Shown: positions 9,542-18,358 of the stretch, piece after piece
How positions within the stretch are numbered: the first letter of the stretch is position 1
Layout of the letters: each line of letters starts with the position of its first letter
Position numbers and translations under genes: made by a program
Source: Subsaximicrobium wynnwilliamsii
Lineage (GTDB): Bacteria > Bacteroidota > Bacteroidia > Flavobacteriales > Flavobacteriaceae
Direction of reading: 5' to 3'
DNA length: 64,000 bases
Assembly (NCBI RefSeq): GCF_007997225.1
Contig: NZ_VORM01000006.1
Location: 124,001 to 188,000 of the forward strand
Notes under the pieces: generated by a model
Told to the model about the DNA's origin: nothing
The model's input: the letters and a program-made list of their open reading frames with translations, nothing else
Databases searched by the model: none

Positions 9542-9919
9542 ATGACCTTTTTTGATCAACTTTTTTTTAGTTGCTTTAAGCACTATAAACCAAAATACAA
9601 GCAAAAGGCCAATACCATTGCTCTCTTTTACATTTCCAGTTTGCAATGTGCATTATTATTGCTCACAGGTTTGCTGTTGGCTTTTTTCTTAAAACAGATG
9701 CACACTACAAGCATGTCTTCAGATAATGCCTGGTTGCTCTTTGTATTGGGTTGTTTCATCATCATTTTTAAAAATTGGATACAATACAGCGGGAAGAAAC
9801 GAAAAATCATGAATGCCAAAAACCTCAACAATAAAGAGCAGCTCTATAGTGTTTGGATCCTTTGGATTTTGTTGGTAGGTACCATCCTTTTTTCCGCAAT
9901 CTTGTTACAAGGGCTTTGA
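9542..9919 (+). CDS. Small integral membrane protein, unknown function
   Basis: 125 residues. Three hydrophobic segments are visible: ~26-49 (ALFYISSLQCALLLLTGLLL), ~62-78 (NAWLLFVLGCFIIIF) and ~104-123 (VWILWILLVGTILFSAILLQ), joined by basic loops (KYKQK, GKKRK). I do not recognise the family. It starts 78 nt after the DUF5689 gene, in the same direction, so it may belong to the same transcript, but no functional link is evident. Confidence 0.7.
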   Translation: MTFFDQLFFSCFKHYKPKYKQKANTIALFYISSLQCALLLLTGLLLAFFLKQMHTTSMSSDNAWLLFVLGCFIIIFKNWIQYSGKKRKIMNAKNLNNKEQLYSVWILWILLVGTILFSAILLQGL

Positions 9920-10331
9920 GTGACATCTGCTATTTCTGAAAGGATTCTAAACTGATTGATTGATTATAGCTGTTATTGATTAGCAAGTATTAGCGTTCAA
10001 AACGCATAGATCTTCGTTTTAGAATTGCCTGCTGAACAGATAGGCACGTTCGAGATTTTTAAGACTTTTCAAAAATTTTACTCCTCTACTTCATTTGAAT
10101 CTCAATGCAGCGCTTCAAAATGCCTAAGCATCTTTTTATCTTCCCATTATTGCGTATCACAATTTTTCCGAAGTAAAAAAAGGAGTGTTCTAGCAAGGTC
10201 ACATGGTGCCTAGATGTATCATTTAGGTGAGCTTTAAACGGTGACCCTGTCTTCTGCAAAATAAAATAGCCATTCCAATCTATCCATTGGCCTCTTGCAA
10301 CCTCATCCTTCCGCAGAACCTCATTTAAACA
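9920..10331. other. Intergenic region without a supported gene
   Basis: About 410 bases with nothing I can assign. A minus-strand frame of 87 codons (10086-10349) opens here, but its start codon sits inside the loop of the terminator at 10332-10365, which argues against it being a gene. Confidence 0.5.
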
Positions 10332-10365
10332 AAAAGCCTCAATTGACAATGCAATTGAGGCTTTT
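10332..10365 (-). terminator. Strong intrinsic terminator of the giant adhesin gene
   Basis: Perfect 14-bp inverted repeat AAAAGCCTCAATTG / CAATTGAGGCTTTT with a 6-nt loop, followed on the minus strand by TTTTTGTTT. It lies 28 nt after the stop codon of the gene at 10393. Confidence 0.9.
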
Positions 10366-10392
10366 CTAAAACATTTGGTTGATTATGTCTTT

Positions 10393-13300
10393 TTAATTTT
10401 CACGTTGTATATAAACCCATCCTGTGACGCGCTCGCCATCTTCAAATTGTATGGAATAGAAATACGTGCCAACTGGCAATTCATCTCCATTTTCGGCCTG
10501 ACCGAACCATTCATCAACGTAGGAACCGGTTTTTTCGTAGACTGAAGACCCATAGCGATTAAAGATCTCCAGGCTAGTGACCCTAAAATTACTTAGGTCA
10601 AACCTGTCGTTCTTACCATCATTATTTGGAGAGATGCCTTGTGGAATCACACAACTCTCTAAGGTAATCACTTCGATATCCTGTGAAGCACTACAACCTG
10701 TATCATTAAAAGTTACCACAATGGTGTAGATATCTCCTTCTAAAACTGGTAAGGTAAGTCCGCTCTGTCCTGCAATAGGCTCTGGTTGCCCATCTCTGTA
10801 CCATTGTATGTTTACGTTTGATAATTCATAATTTACAGCAGTCGCAGTAATTATAATTGGGTTAACTGCATCTGGGCAAACTTCATAATCAAAATCTTCT
10901 GTGAAGGTTGTTTCGGGTTCAATACCCAAAATCAAATCAAAACTCGTTGTTTCCTCACAGCCAGTAGTGTTGTTGGTCACTAAAGCATAAACCGTTTGTG
11001 GGTTTGAAACACTCGTATAAGGGCTTTGCAAGGCATTGTCACCATTTGTAGCCGCTTCTTCACTTAAATGATAAGATATGGTATAATTGGAATTATCATC
11101 AACTCCAGCTAAAATTTCCGTATTATTATCTTCCAACGTAAATACTGCAGTACCCGCACCAATGGAACAACCCACTAAACTAGGCGGTGTTTCTGCAATT
11201 TGTGGAAGCGGTAGATATTCTATAACAATTTCATCAGACACATTACACTGTGCAGAAAATATAATCTGTACGGTGTAAGTTCCTTCTTCTGTAACAGTCA
11301 ATACATTAGAGGTCTCTCCAACGATTTCAAAGCCATCCTTATACCAAACGTGATTTACATTGACCGCTGTAGTTTGTATGGTCACGGGTGCCCCATTGCA
11401 AGTAGCAGTACCTGCTTCAACAGTGATGTCTGCTCCAAGATCTATTTCACCAATATCAAAACTACCTGCCTTCAAGAATACTCCTGAATCAAAGGCGGTA
11501 TCACGCGCATCGGCAATTACCAACTTGATATGATAGGTCTCTCCCAAATTCACTTCAGAAAATGCGGTAAATACTGCGGTACGACCATCAAAACTGATTG
11601 GTGGCAAGCCGGTCGGGATGTATTCGCCAAAGTACTCTTCGTTCACTGCTGGACAGGATCCATTGTCTGGATGAATATTAGTAACCAAAATTGGAGTGTT
11701 AGTACCAGGCAATACCGCAAGGTTGGTGGTATTTCCATCTTCATCTGTTAAAAAGAATGCAAAAGCATCAGAATATTCACACTCAAAAAAACCTTGATCA
11801 TATTCTTCAGAGGCCATTATGAAATCAAAACTTATCTCGTTGGATAGCGGAACAAAGTCAAATTCCACGATGGTGGCGTTAAAAGTTTCATCTGCTACAA
11901 TGGCATCTAGATCGGCATCGCCAACCCAATCCCCCTCAAAACCATCACTGAGGTTGTCAAAGTTGGGGCCAGCTGCTCTACTTGCATTTCCAGTAGTCAA
12001 CACTAGGCCTTCAGTAAAAGGAAAACTACCTTCCTCAGCCTCGAAATAGCCAATACCGTTGGTGCTTCCAAAATTGGTACCTGTTGAGAAGGTTATATTT
12101 GTCACTTGTGCACATGGGCTATTGATCAATACATCGGTTACCAGCTGCTCAACAGTATATTCTTCTTGATCTACCGTTACATTTCCAGTGCCTGGTTTTA
12201 TACATAGATCAAATGTATAATCTGTTGGAAGGTTACCTGCTGAAAAGACTCTAACGAAATAAGTATCACCAACCGTTAATTCTGGCGTGATGCTAGCCTC
12301 GCCAGCAGAGCAATATAACTCTACCGGTGCCTCGCAAGAACCGCTATAGACTGCGTGGTCAATATTTTCGAAAAAGCCAGTTGAATCGATATTGAGCATT
12401 TGAACGATCTGGAATTCACTTGAAGCGGTAAATTGAAACCAAACATCGTCATTTGGATTACCAGCACAGCTGCCAGATGCAATTCCCGAAGGTGTTGCTT
12501 CTAATAAAGTGCCTGAGGCAAACAGGGTACATGAGGCGTCGTCATTAACGGCTACTGTTGTTGCATTACAAGGATTATCGTTTTCTGGCGGACAAGCAGA
12601 CAATTGAAAAGCTGAGCTATTAACAACACAATTGACATCTTGATCATTACTTAACGTGACAATAACATCTGTCAAAAACGGAAACGGCCCTATTTGATAG
12701 ATCCCCGCTTCTGTAGCGGTTGTTGTATCTGCATTTACATTATTGGAAATGGTCACAGAGCTAGCATCGCCAATGGTACTCAAATTGACATCAATTAAGA
12801 ATTGCTCACCATTGTCACAATCATCCACAATTTGATAGGTTGCAGCAGGATTGATACAAGTAGCACAGGAAACCGTATAATTGATACCTTCATCAAAAGT
12901 TCCAGATTCACAGCTCACTGAGAAATCGGACTCGATTTGAAAATAAATGGTATCTCCAGTGGATTGAAAGGTCAATCCGGCAAGATCACCGTTATTACCC
13001 TCACCGTTGTATAGTTCTGTAACGCCATCAGAATCTAAAATAATAAGAAAATCGAAGGGATCCCCTTCTACTTCACCAGAATTGATAGTTAAGTTCAATG
13101 GCGTACCATCGTTGCTTGTATAGGAAAATTGATTGGTGTCATTAGCGATATAGCAATAGGAAACCGTGTAAGGTCCTGCTGAGCAATCAATAAGGGTATC
13201 AAAGCAAAATTCTTGGGTAAGTGAATTACTTTCAATAGTGCAGTTGTTATCGTCATCATTAGAAATAGTGATTTCAACCGGTGTATTGTTTGCAAAAGGA

Positions 13301-15312
13301 CCGAAGGTTACAGTACCCGTTTCGGTAACTGGCTGTGGATCGCTACTTTGATTATCAGTAACAGTTAGTGCGCTTGCAGATCCTAGATCTGTGATATCGA
13401 CATCCACAAAAAATTGAGGTCCGTTAACACAATCGCTTACCACATTATAGGTCGCTGTGGGATTAACACAGGTAGCACAAACTACAGTATAATCGATGCC
13501 TTCTGAAAACGAACCTGATTCACAAGAAACCGATGTATCGGAAGTAATCTGGAAATAGATAGTGTCTCCTGAAGATTGAAATACCAATCCAGAGATATCA
13601 CCATCATTACCTTCTCCATTATATAATTGGGTAACCCCATCAGAATCCAAAATTACTAGAAAATCCCATGGAGCGCCTTCAACTTCGCCAGAGTTGATTG
13701 TTAATCTCAAGGACGAACCATCGGTACTGGTATAAGAAAATTGATTGGTATCGCTATTTTGATAACAATAGAAGGCATTTATTGGCCCTGCTGTACAATC
13801 AACTATGGTGTCTAAGCAATACTGTTGCGTTAGTCCTGTACTGGTAATGACACAGTTCGCATCATCATTATTTGCAATTGTAATTTCAACTGGTGTATTA
13901 TTTGGAAATGGCCCGAAGCTCACAATACCCAAAGCGCTCACAGTTTGAGCATCACTGCCTTGATCGTCAGAGATTGTAACAGCACTGGCAGAGCCTAAAC
14001 TGGTTAAATCAGCTTCAATAAAAAACTGAGGTGCATTATCACAATCACTTAGCACACTAAAAGTAGCTTGAGGATCAACACAGGTATTCTCTGTCAAAGT
14101 CAAGGTATAATCTGTAGACTGAGGCGCTGCCCAGGTGGAAATCACAATATAGTAGGTTTGACCATTTGTGACAGCATAGTTATCGATGACCAAATTACCA
14201 CTGGCAAAACCATTTACTGCGCCGGCATCACATTGGGTGCCAATATTGGCGCAATCGGTATATACAAATATGCCCGCATAATTGGAGTTGAGTGCGGAGA
14301 GCGTGATGTCAATAGAGGTATCTGCTGCTGGTGTATAAGAATACACCACATCGTCACCATTCAAATAGCCAAAGCCAGACCCGCAAGCTTCACCTGGACT
14401 TCCTGAGTAATCGTCACCATAATCACTGGTGCTATCTGTCGTGGTATAAGGTAATGCAGTGTCTATAAGAATTGGGTTTCCACAAACTTCGCCAACCCCA
14501 CTAACTCTGTATGCAAAAGGTCCAGCCCAGTTGCTGTTTCCGTCTTCTGCACCACAATTGGCTCTCACATAAAATTCATAATTTGTTCCTAAGGTCAGCC
14601 CTGAAACTGTATAGGGATTATTGGAAGTTGCAGTCCCAGTATCTCCCTCGGTAGGCACTGGCCCATCGGCTTCTTGATTGATTAATTCCCATGCTGTTTC
14701 CACACCACCTGGCGTCCATGAAAGGTCGGCAGTGGTTTCCGTAATACTCGCAACGGAAAGTGCCGAAGGGAAATTACAAGTGGAGTTATATACTAAAACA
14801 TCATCAACCATCCAATACCATGCCCAAACATCGCCATCATCATAAATAAATCGCACCTGCATGTTGGCATTGGCGTATTGGGTAATATCGATATGTTGTT
14901 CATTTGGTGTTGCAAAACTTCCTACTGTAGCAGTTTGGTTGAGCACTTCTATCCAATTGGTACCATCAAAAATTTCAACTTTGCTAAAATCAGGTCCAAT
15001 GTTTAAATAATACTGTTTGAAATCGAGAAATAGGGCGCTTGCATCTGAAGCGTCAAATACTGGCGAGGTCAAGGTTTCAATGAGATGCGTATCGGCCCCA
15101 TTGGCATCACTATTTACAAGTGCTGCGTTAGTACCATCAAAACTATTGGTGCCTGCTTGTTTTCCTGAAATCCAAGAATCCCCTGTGGCTCCTCCTTCAT
15201 CAGTGACAGTCCAAGTAGCAGGGATAGCAGTATCAAAATTTTCCTGTAAATAAATTTGTGCCTGCATACCAAATATGCTGCAGAACATCAATAATAAGGT
15301 AACTTTTTTCAT
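10393..15312 (-). CDS. Giant T9SS-secreted adhesin-like protein with type B sorting domain
   Basis: A 1639-residue secreted protein. Order: signal peptide 1-19; choice-of-anchor J domain ~20-175 (YLQENFDTAIPATW); fibronectin type III ~180-270; a pre-peptidase-like domain ~275-410; a tandem array of two kinds of beta unit ~410-910, one CUB-like (QFSYTS...GDTIYFQI); a second pre-peptidase-like domain; choice-of-anchor L ~1025-1290 (YTVEQLVTDVLINSPCAQV); Ig-like parts; and at ~1552-1639 the gliding-motility-associated C-terminal domain (IPQGISPNNDGKNDRFDL, ending WVYIQREN). That last domain is a T9SS type B signal, which in F. johnsoniae needs a PorP/SprF-type partner; one is encoded two genes upstream. 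Probably an adhesin; ligand unknown. Rich in Asp and Cys. Confidence 0.9.
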   Translation of the reverse strand: MKKVTLLLMFCSIFGMQAQIYLQENFDTAIPATWTVTDEGGATGDSWISGKQAGTNSFDGTNAALVNSDANGADTHLIETLTSPVFDASDASALFLDFKQYYLNIGPDFSKVEIFDGTNWIEVLNQTATVGSFATPNEQHIDITQYANANMQVRFIYDDGDVWAWYWMVDDVLVYNSTCNFPSALSVASITETTADLSWTPGGVETAWELINQEADGPVPTEGDTGTATSNNPYTVSGLTLGTNYEFYVRANCGAEDGNSNWAGPFAYRVSGVGEVCGNPILIDTALPYTTTDSTSDYGDDYSGSPGEACGSGFGYLNGDDVVYSYTPAADTSIDITLSALNSNYAGIFVYTDCANIGTQCDAGAVNGFASGNLVIDNYAVTNGQTYYIVISTWAAPQSTDYTLTLTENTCVDPQATFSVLSDCDNAPQFFIEADLTSLGSASAVTISDDQGSDAQTVSALGIVSFGPFPNNTPVEITIANNDDANCVITSTGLTQQYCLDTIVDCTAGPINAFYCYQNSDTNQFSYTSTDGSSLRLTINSGEVEGAPWDFLVILDSDGVTQLYNGEGNDGDISGLVFQSSGDTIYFQITSDTSVSCESGSFSEGIDYTVVCATCVNPTATYNVVSDCVNGPQFFVDVDITDLGSASALTVTDNQSSDPQPVTETGTVTFGPFANNTPVEITISNDDDNNCTIESNSLTQEFCFDTLIDCSAGPYTVSYCYIANDTNQFSYTSNDGTPLNLTINSGEVEGDPFDFLIILDSDGVTELYNGEGNNGDLAGLTFQSTGDTIYFQIESDFSVSCESGTFDEGINYTVSCATCINPAATYQIVDDCDNGEQFLIDVNLSTIGDASSVTISNNVNADTTTATEAGIYQIGPFPFLTDVIVTLSNDQDVNCVVNSSAFQLSACPPENDNPCNATTVAVNDDASCTLFASGTLLEATPSGIASGSCAGNPNDDVWFQFTASSEFQIVQMLNIDSTGFFENIDHAVYSGSCEAPVELYCSAGEASITPELTVGDTYFVRVFSAGNLPTDYTFDLCIKPGTGNVTVDQEEYTVEQLVTDVLINSPCAQVTNITFSTGTNFGSTNGIGYFEAEEGSFPFTEGLVLTTGNASRAAGPNFDNLSDGFEGDWVGDADLDAIVADETFNATIVEFDFVPLSNEISFDFIMASEEYDQGFFECEYSDAFAFFLTDEDGNTTNLAVLPGTNTPILVTNIHPDNGSCPAVNEEYFGEYIPTGLPPISFDGRTAVFTAFSEVNLGETYHIKLVIADARDTAFDSGVFLKAGSFDIGEIDLGADITVEAGTATCNGAPVTIQTTAVNVNHVWYKDGFEIVGETSNVLTVTEEGTYTVQIIFSAQCNVSDEIVIEYLPLPQIAETPPSLVGCSIGAGTAVFTLEDNNTEILAGVDDNSNYTISYHLSEEAATNGDNALQSPYTSVSNPQTVYALVTNNTTGCEETTSFDLILGIEPETTFTEDFDYEVCPDAVNPIIITATAVNYELSNVNIQWYRDGQPEPIAGQSGLTLPVLEGDIYTIVVTFNDTGCSASQDIEVITLESCVIPQGISPNNDGKNDRFDLSNFRVTSLEIFNRYGSSVYEKTGSYVDEWFGQAENGDELPVGTYFYSIQFEDGERVTGWVYIQREN
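12590..14090 (-). repeat. Tandem repeat units inside the giant adhesin gene
   Basis: Approximate bounds. A unit of about 618 bp (206 residues), made of a CUB-like part and a beta-sandwich part, occurs twice in tandem, followed and preceded by extra copies of the second part. Recurrent anchors are GPFPNNTPVEITI-like and DFLVILDSDGVTQLYNGEG-like segments. The nucleotide sequences are clearly diverged, so the duplication is not recent. Confidence 0.75.
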
Positions 15313-15381
15313 ATGATTCAGTTGGGTTATTAAACAGTCATTAGTTTTGAACAGAAACTTGATCCATTTTCAAAAAAAGAC

Positions 15382-15418
15382 AAATAAAGCCCTGTTTGAT
15401 TACGGCAGAGCTCTATTT
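15382..15418 (-). terminator. Hairpin between the PorE-like gene and the adhesin gene
   Basis: Thirteen-bp stem with two G-U pairs (AAATAGAGCTCTG / CAGGGCTTTATTT on the minus strand) and an 11-nt loop, starting about 20 nt after the stop codon at 15440. The downstream arm ends in TTTATTTG, a modest U-tract. It may partly separate the last gene of the cassette. Confidence 0.5.
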
Positions 15419-15439
15419 TGGTTAGTTGATCATTTTATT

Positions 15440-17356
15440 TTATTGCTGTTCTTGCGCAGCACCACTTACAATAATAAATTCAGACCTTCTATTCATCTGA
15501 TACTGTTCTTTAGTGCAGCCAGCGCTACAATCTACTTTAGGTTCTGTTTCTCCTTTTCCTATTCCAGAAATTCGAGAAGCATCAATTCCTTTTGAAATCA
15601 CATATTGCACTGTGGTTTTAGCTCTTCTTTCTGAAAGGTCCTCATTATAAGTATCAGAACCTCTACTATCTGTATGAGAAGTTGCTTTAATGACCAAATT
15701 TGGGTACTTGTTCATGATTTGAACCAATTGATCCAATTCAAAGGCTGCTTTTGATGTGATGTTGGACTTGTCAAAGTCGAAGTAAATGGTCTCAAGATTG
15801 ATACTGCCAGCAGAAATTAACCTCTCGATAGGTTCTAATTGAATGCTCACTTCCACTTCTTCCTCTTCGGAAGCTTCCACTATCACTTTCTTGCTGTCAT
15901 AATCTACCATGCTTATTTGCAACTCAGATTCTTGATCACACTCCACAATAAATTCCACCTTACCTTCGGCATTGGTTTGTTTGGTCAACAATTGGTTGCC
16001 ATCTTTATCTGAAAGTGCTACCGAAGCCCCTTGAATCGGATCTCCCGTAGTATCATCAGTTATAGTTGCGGTAATCAACACGTCACATAATGGCTGCAAT
16101 TTTTTAATGAGATAAACATCATCACTTCCAACACCACCTTCACGGTTTGAAGACACAAAACCTTCGCCACTTTCCTCATCCAAATAGAAGGCAAAATCAT
16201 CGGAATTACCACTTATTGGGATTCCTACGTTGCGAATGGGTGCCATCCTCCCGTCAATTTCCCTGGTATAAAACACATCCAAGCCGCCCAAGCCTAAATG
16301 ACCGTTAGAGGAAAAATACAGCGTTTGGTTGCTACTAACGTATGGGAACATTTCTCGACCAGGGGTATTGACTTTTTGCCCTAAGTTTACGGCTTCCCCT
16401 AAAGTACCGTCGTCATTGATGCTTGCTTTATAAATATCGAAAAGACCGAAGCCACCTGGCATGTCTGATGCGAAATAAAGCGTTTTGCCGTCTGGGCTTA
16501 CCGCTGGATTCTTGACAGAATAATTATTATTGTTCATTTCAAAACCTTGAACATTATTCCAGTTATTACCATCTTTTTTTGCCGTGAACAGCTGTAAGGT
16601 GCCGTATTTTACGTTTGAGGTTGAATCCTTTTCAAACTCCTTCTCAAAATAACTCTCCCTTGAGAAATACATGGTATTACCATCTGGGGAAAAGGACACC
16701 AGACCCTCGTGGTATTTGGTATTGATTTTATCTTCAACCAATGTAGCTTCTTGAAAAGTACCATCTGTATTTTTTGTGAGTTGGTACATATCCAAAAAAG
16801 GCTGTTGGTTCCAGCCATAGGTTTTTCTTGAAGTGTTTCTTGCAGAAGTGATGTACAGCTTTCCATCTTGCAGCGTACCTCCAAAATCTGAATATTCAGT
16901 ATTGAAGGATGCATTTTGGATATTGAATTTTTTTCCTTTTTCGAGAATTTTCGGTAAATAATTTGGATTTTCAATGAAAGCGATTGCACGTTCATCGCTT
17001 GGCCGCATTTGCGCAAATTTTCTCATTTGAACGTTAGACTCTTCGTATTTCCCGTTAGCCTTGAGCATTTGGGAATATTTGATGACCATTTCAGGTTCAC
17101 TAGAGGTTTCCAAAGCTTTGGCATAGTACATCTCTGCCTCAATAGTTTTGAAAAAATTGTAATACGATTCGGCTAATTGGCTATATACGTAGGCATTTGC
17201 ATTACCATCATCCACGATTTCTTGATAATCCTCGGCAGCATCAACGAACTCAAATCGATTAAAATGTTTATCTGCTTTTTTAGTATTAGCATCTTGAGCA
17301 ATTAAGCTAAAACTACTTAACGCTGCGATTGTAATAAGTGTAATTATTTTTTTCAT
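15440..17356 (-). CDS. PorE-like OmpA-family protein (TPR, beta-propeller, OmpA domain)
   Basis: A 638-residue periplasmic or outer-membrane-associated protein. Signal peptide 1-20; TPR-like helices ~22-130 (ADKHFNRFEFVDAAEDYQEIV); a PD40/WD40-like propeller ~160-410 with repeated SPDGNTMYFSR and SPDGKTLYFAS motifs; a carboxypeptidase-regulatory-like domain ~420-500; and a C-terminal OmpA peptidoglycan-binding domain ~525-630 (IYFDFDKSNI, SHTDSRGSDTYNEDLSERRA). This four-part plan is that of PorE, which tethers the T9SS to peptidoglycan in Porphyromonas. It lies 18 nt downstream of PorP/SprF, so the two are co-transcribed. It may be a paralogue dedicated to this locus rather than the core PorE. 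Confidence 0.88.
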   Translation of the reverse strand: MKKIITLITIAALSSFSLIAQDANTKKADKHFNRFEFVDAAEDYQEIVDDGNANAYVYSQLAESYYNFFKTIEAEMYYAKALETSSEPEMVIKYSQMLKANGKYEESNVQMRKFAQMRPSDERAIAFIENPNYLPKILEKGKKFNIQNASFNTEYSDFGGTLQDGKLYITSARNTSRKTYGWNQQPFLDMYQLTKNTDGTFQEATLVEDKINTKYHEGLVSFSPDGNTMYFSRESYFEKEFEKDSTSNVKYGTLQLFTAKKDGNNWNNVQGFEMNNNNYSVKNPAVSPDGKTLYFASDMPGGFGLFDIYKASINDDGTLGEAVNLGQKVNTPGREMFPYVSSNQTLYFSSNGHLGLGGLDVFYTREIDGRMAPIRNVGIPISGNSDDFAFYLDEESGEGFVSSNREGGVGSDDVYLIKKLQPLCDVLITATITDDTTGDPIQGASVALSDKDGNQLLTKQTNAEGKVEFIVECDQESELQISMVDYDSKKVIVEASEEEEVEVSIQLEPIERLISAGSINLETIYFDFDKSNITSKAAFELDQLVQIMNKYPNLVIKATSHTDSRGSDTYNEDLSERRAKTTVQYVISKGIDASRISGIGKGETEPKVDCSAGCTKEQYQMNRRSEFIIVSGAAQEQQ

Positions 17357-17374
17357 AATGTTTAGCTTAGTTGA

Positions 17375-18277
17375 TTAGAAATATCTAGGTGAGCGTGAAA
17401 CTTTTTTAGAGAAATTCAAGTCAAATAACAACAAGAATTCGTGAGATGCCGGAGCAAATCGTTTGATATCAGAGGTCACGTTATCATAGGCATAACCCAC
17501 TCTAATATCTGGGGTAATCGCAAAGTTCACAATACCAGAAAAGGAGTCATCCATGCGGTATGAAGCTCCAAGCTCAAACTTCTCAAAGAATAATGCATTC
17601 AAGTTCACATCATATGAGGTTGGTGCCCCAAAAGCCGACTTCACTAAAAACGATGGCTTTAATTTAGTATTCTCGTTTAGCTGAAACACATAACCACCTG
17701 TAAGGAAATAATGTCTTTCTTCAGATCCCAGTTTGTTCCCATCGGCATCCAAGTGTACAGAATTCAAGATATTTGGTACCGACGCAGCTAAATAATAATT
17801 ATCGGTGTAGTAGAAAATTCCAGCACCAATATTTGGGGTTGTAGTACTGATGTTTTGAAAGAATTGATCATCTTGATCTATAAGATCTATCCCTGCAAGA
17901 CCTATGTCGTGAAACGTGGCACCTGCCTTGATTCCAAAGGCCAAACGATGCTCACCACCCAGTTGCAGTGTATAAGAAAAATCGGCATAAGCGTTGGTTT
18001 CTTTGATAGGTCCTATTTCATCTGATATAACAGACAAACCCAATCCTACTTTTTCTCCTACTCGCGTATGACCAAAAAAGGTCGCTGTTTTTGGAGCTCC
18101 GTCTATCCCCGCCCACTGGGAGCGGTAAAGAAGTCCAAAAGATAAGCTTTCCTTAGATCCAGCGTAGGCTGGGTTGACCACATTCATATTATACATGTAT
18201 TGTGTATATTGAGGGTCTTGCTGACCATACACCTGTGTTGCTGCGAGCAATACAATAATGATATAAAGTTTTTTCAT
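17375..18277 (-). CDS. PorP/SprF family T9SS outer-membrane protein
   Basis: A 300-residue outer-membrane beta-barrel with signal peptide ~1-18 (LYIIIVLLAATQVYG) and the family hallmark QQDPQYTQYMYNMNVVNPAYAG directly after it (split here only for description: QDPQYTQYMYN, then NVVNPAYAG). Alternating strands with FGIKAGATF, NIGAGIFYYTDNYYLAAS and the closing LLLFDLNF follow. In F. johnsoniae SprF is needed to secrete the type B substrate SprB, and other type B proteins have their own PorP/SprF neighbours. Here it sits between two type B substrates, so it is likely the partner for both. Confidence 0.92.
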   Translation of the reverse strand: MKKLYIIIVLLAATQVYGQQDPQYTQYMYNMNVVNPAYAGSKESLSFGLLYRSQWAGIDGAPKTATFFGHTRVGEKVGLGLSVISDEIGPIKETNAYADFSYTLQLGGEHRLAFGIKAGATFHDIGLAGIDLIDQDDQFFQNISTTTPNIGAGIFYYTDNYYLAASVPNILNSVHLDADGNKLGSEERHYFLTGGYVFQLNENTKLKPSFLVKSAFGAPTSYDVNLNALFFEKFELGASYRMDDSFSGIVNFAITPDIRVGYAYDNVTSDIKRFAPASHEFLLLFDLNFSKKVSRSPRYF

Positions 18278-18358
18278 CTGTTAATTATTTGATTTAGTTT
18301 TTGGTGTGACCTGCTCATGTATTGGAAGGTCGTTATTTATGATTAATTGTGTTGATCC

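Noticed and set aside
10086-10349. Minus-strand frame of 87 codons in the gap before the giant adhesin
   Set aside because: Its start codon lies in the loop of the strong terminator at 10332-10365, and the sequence has no recognisable motif.
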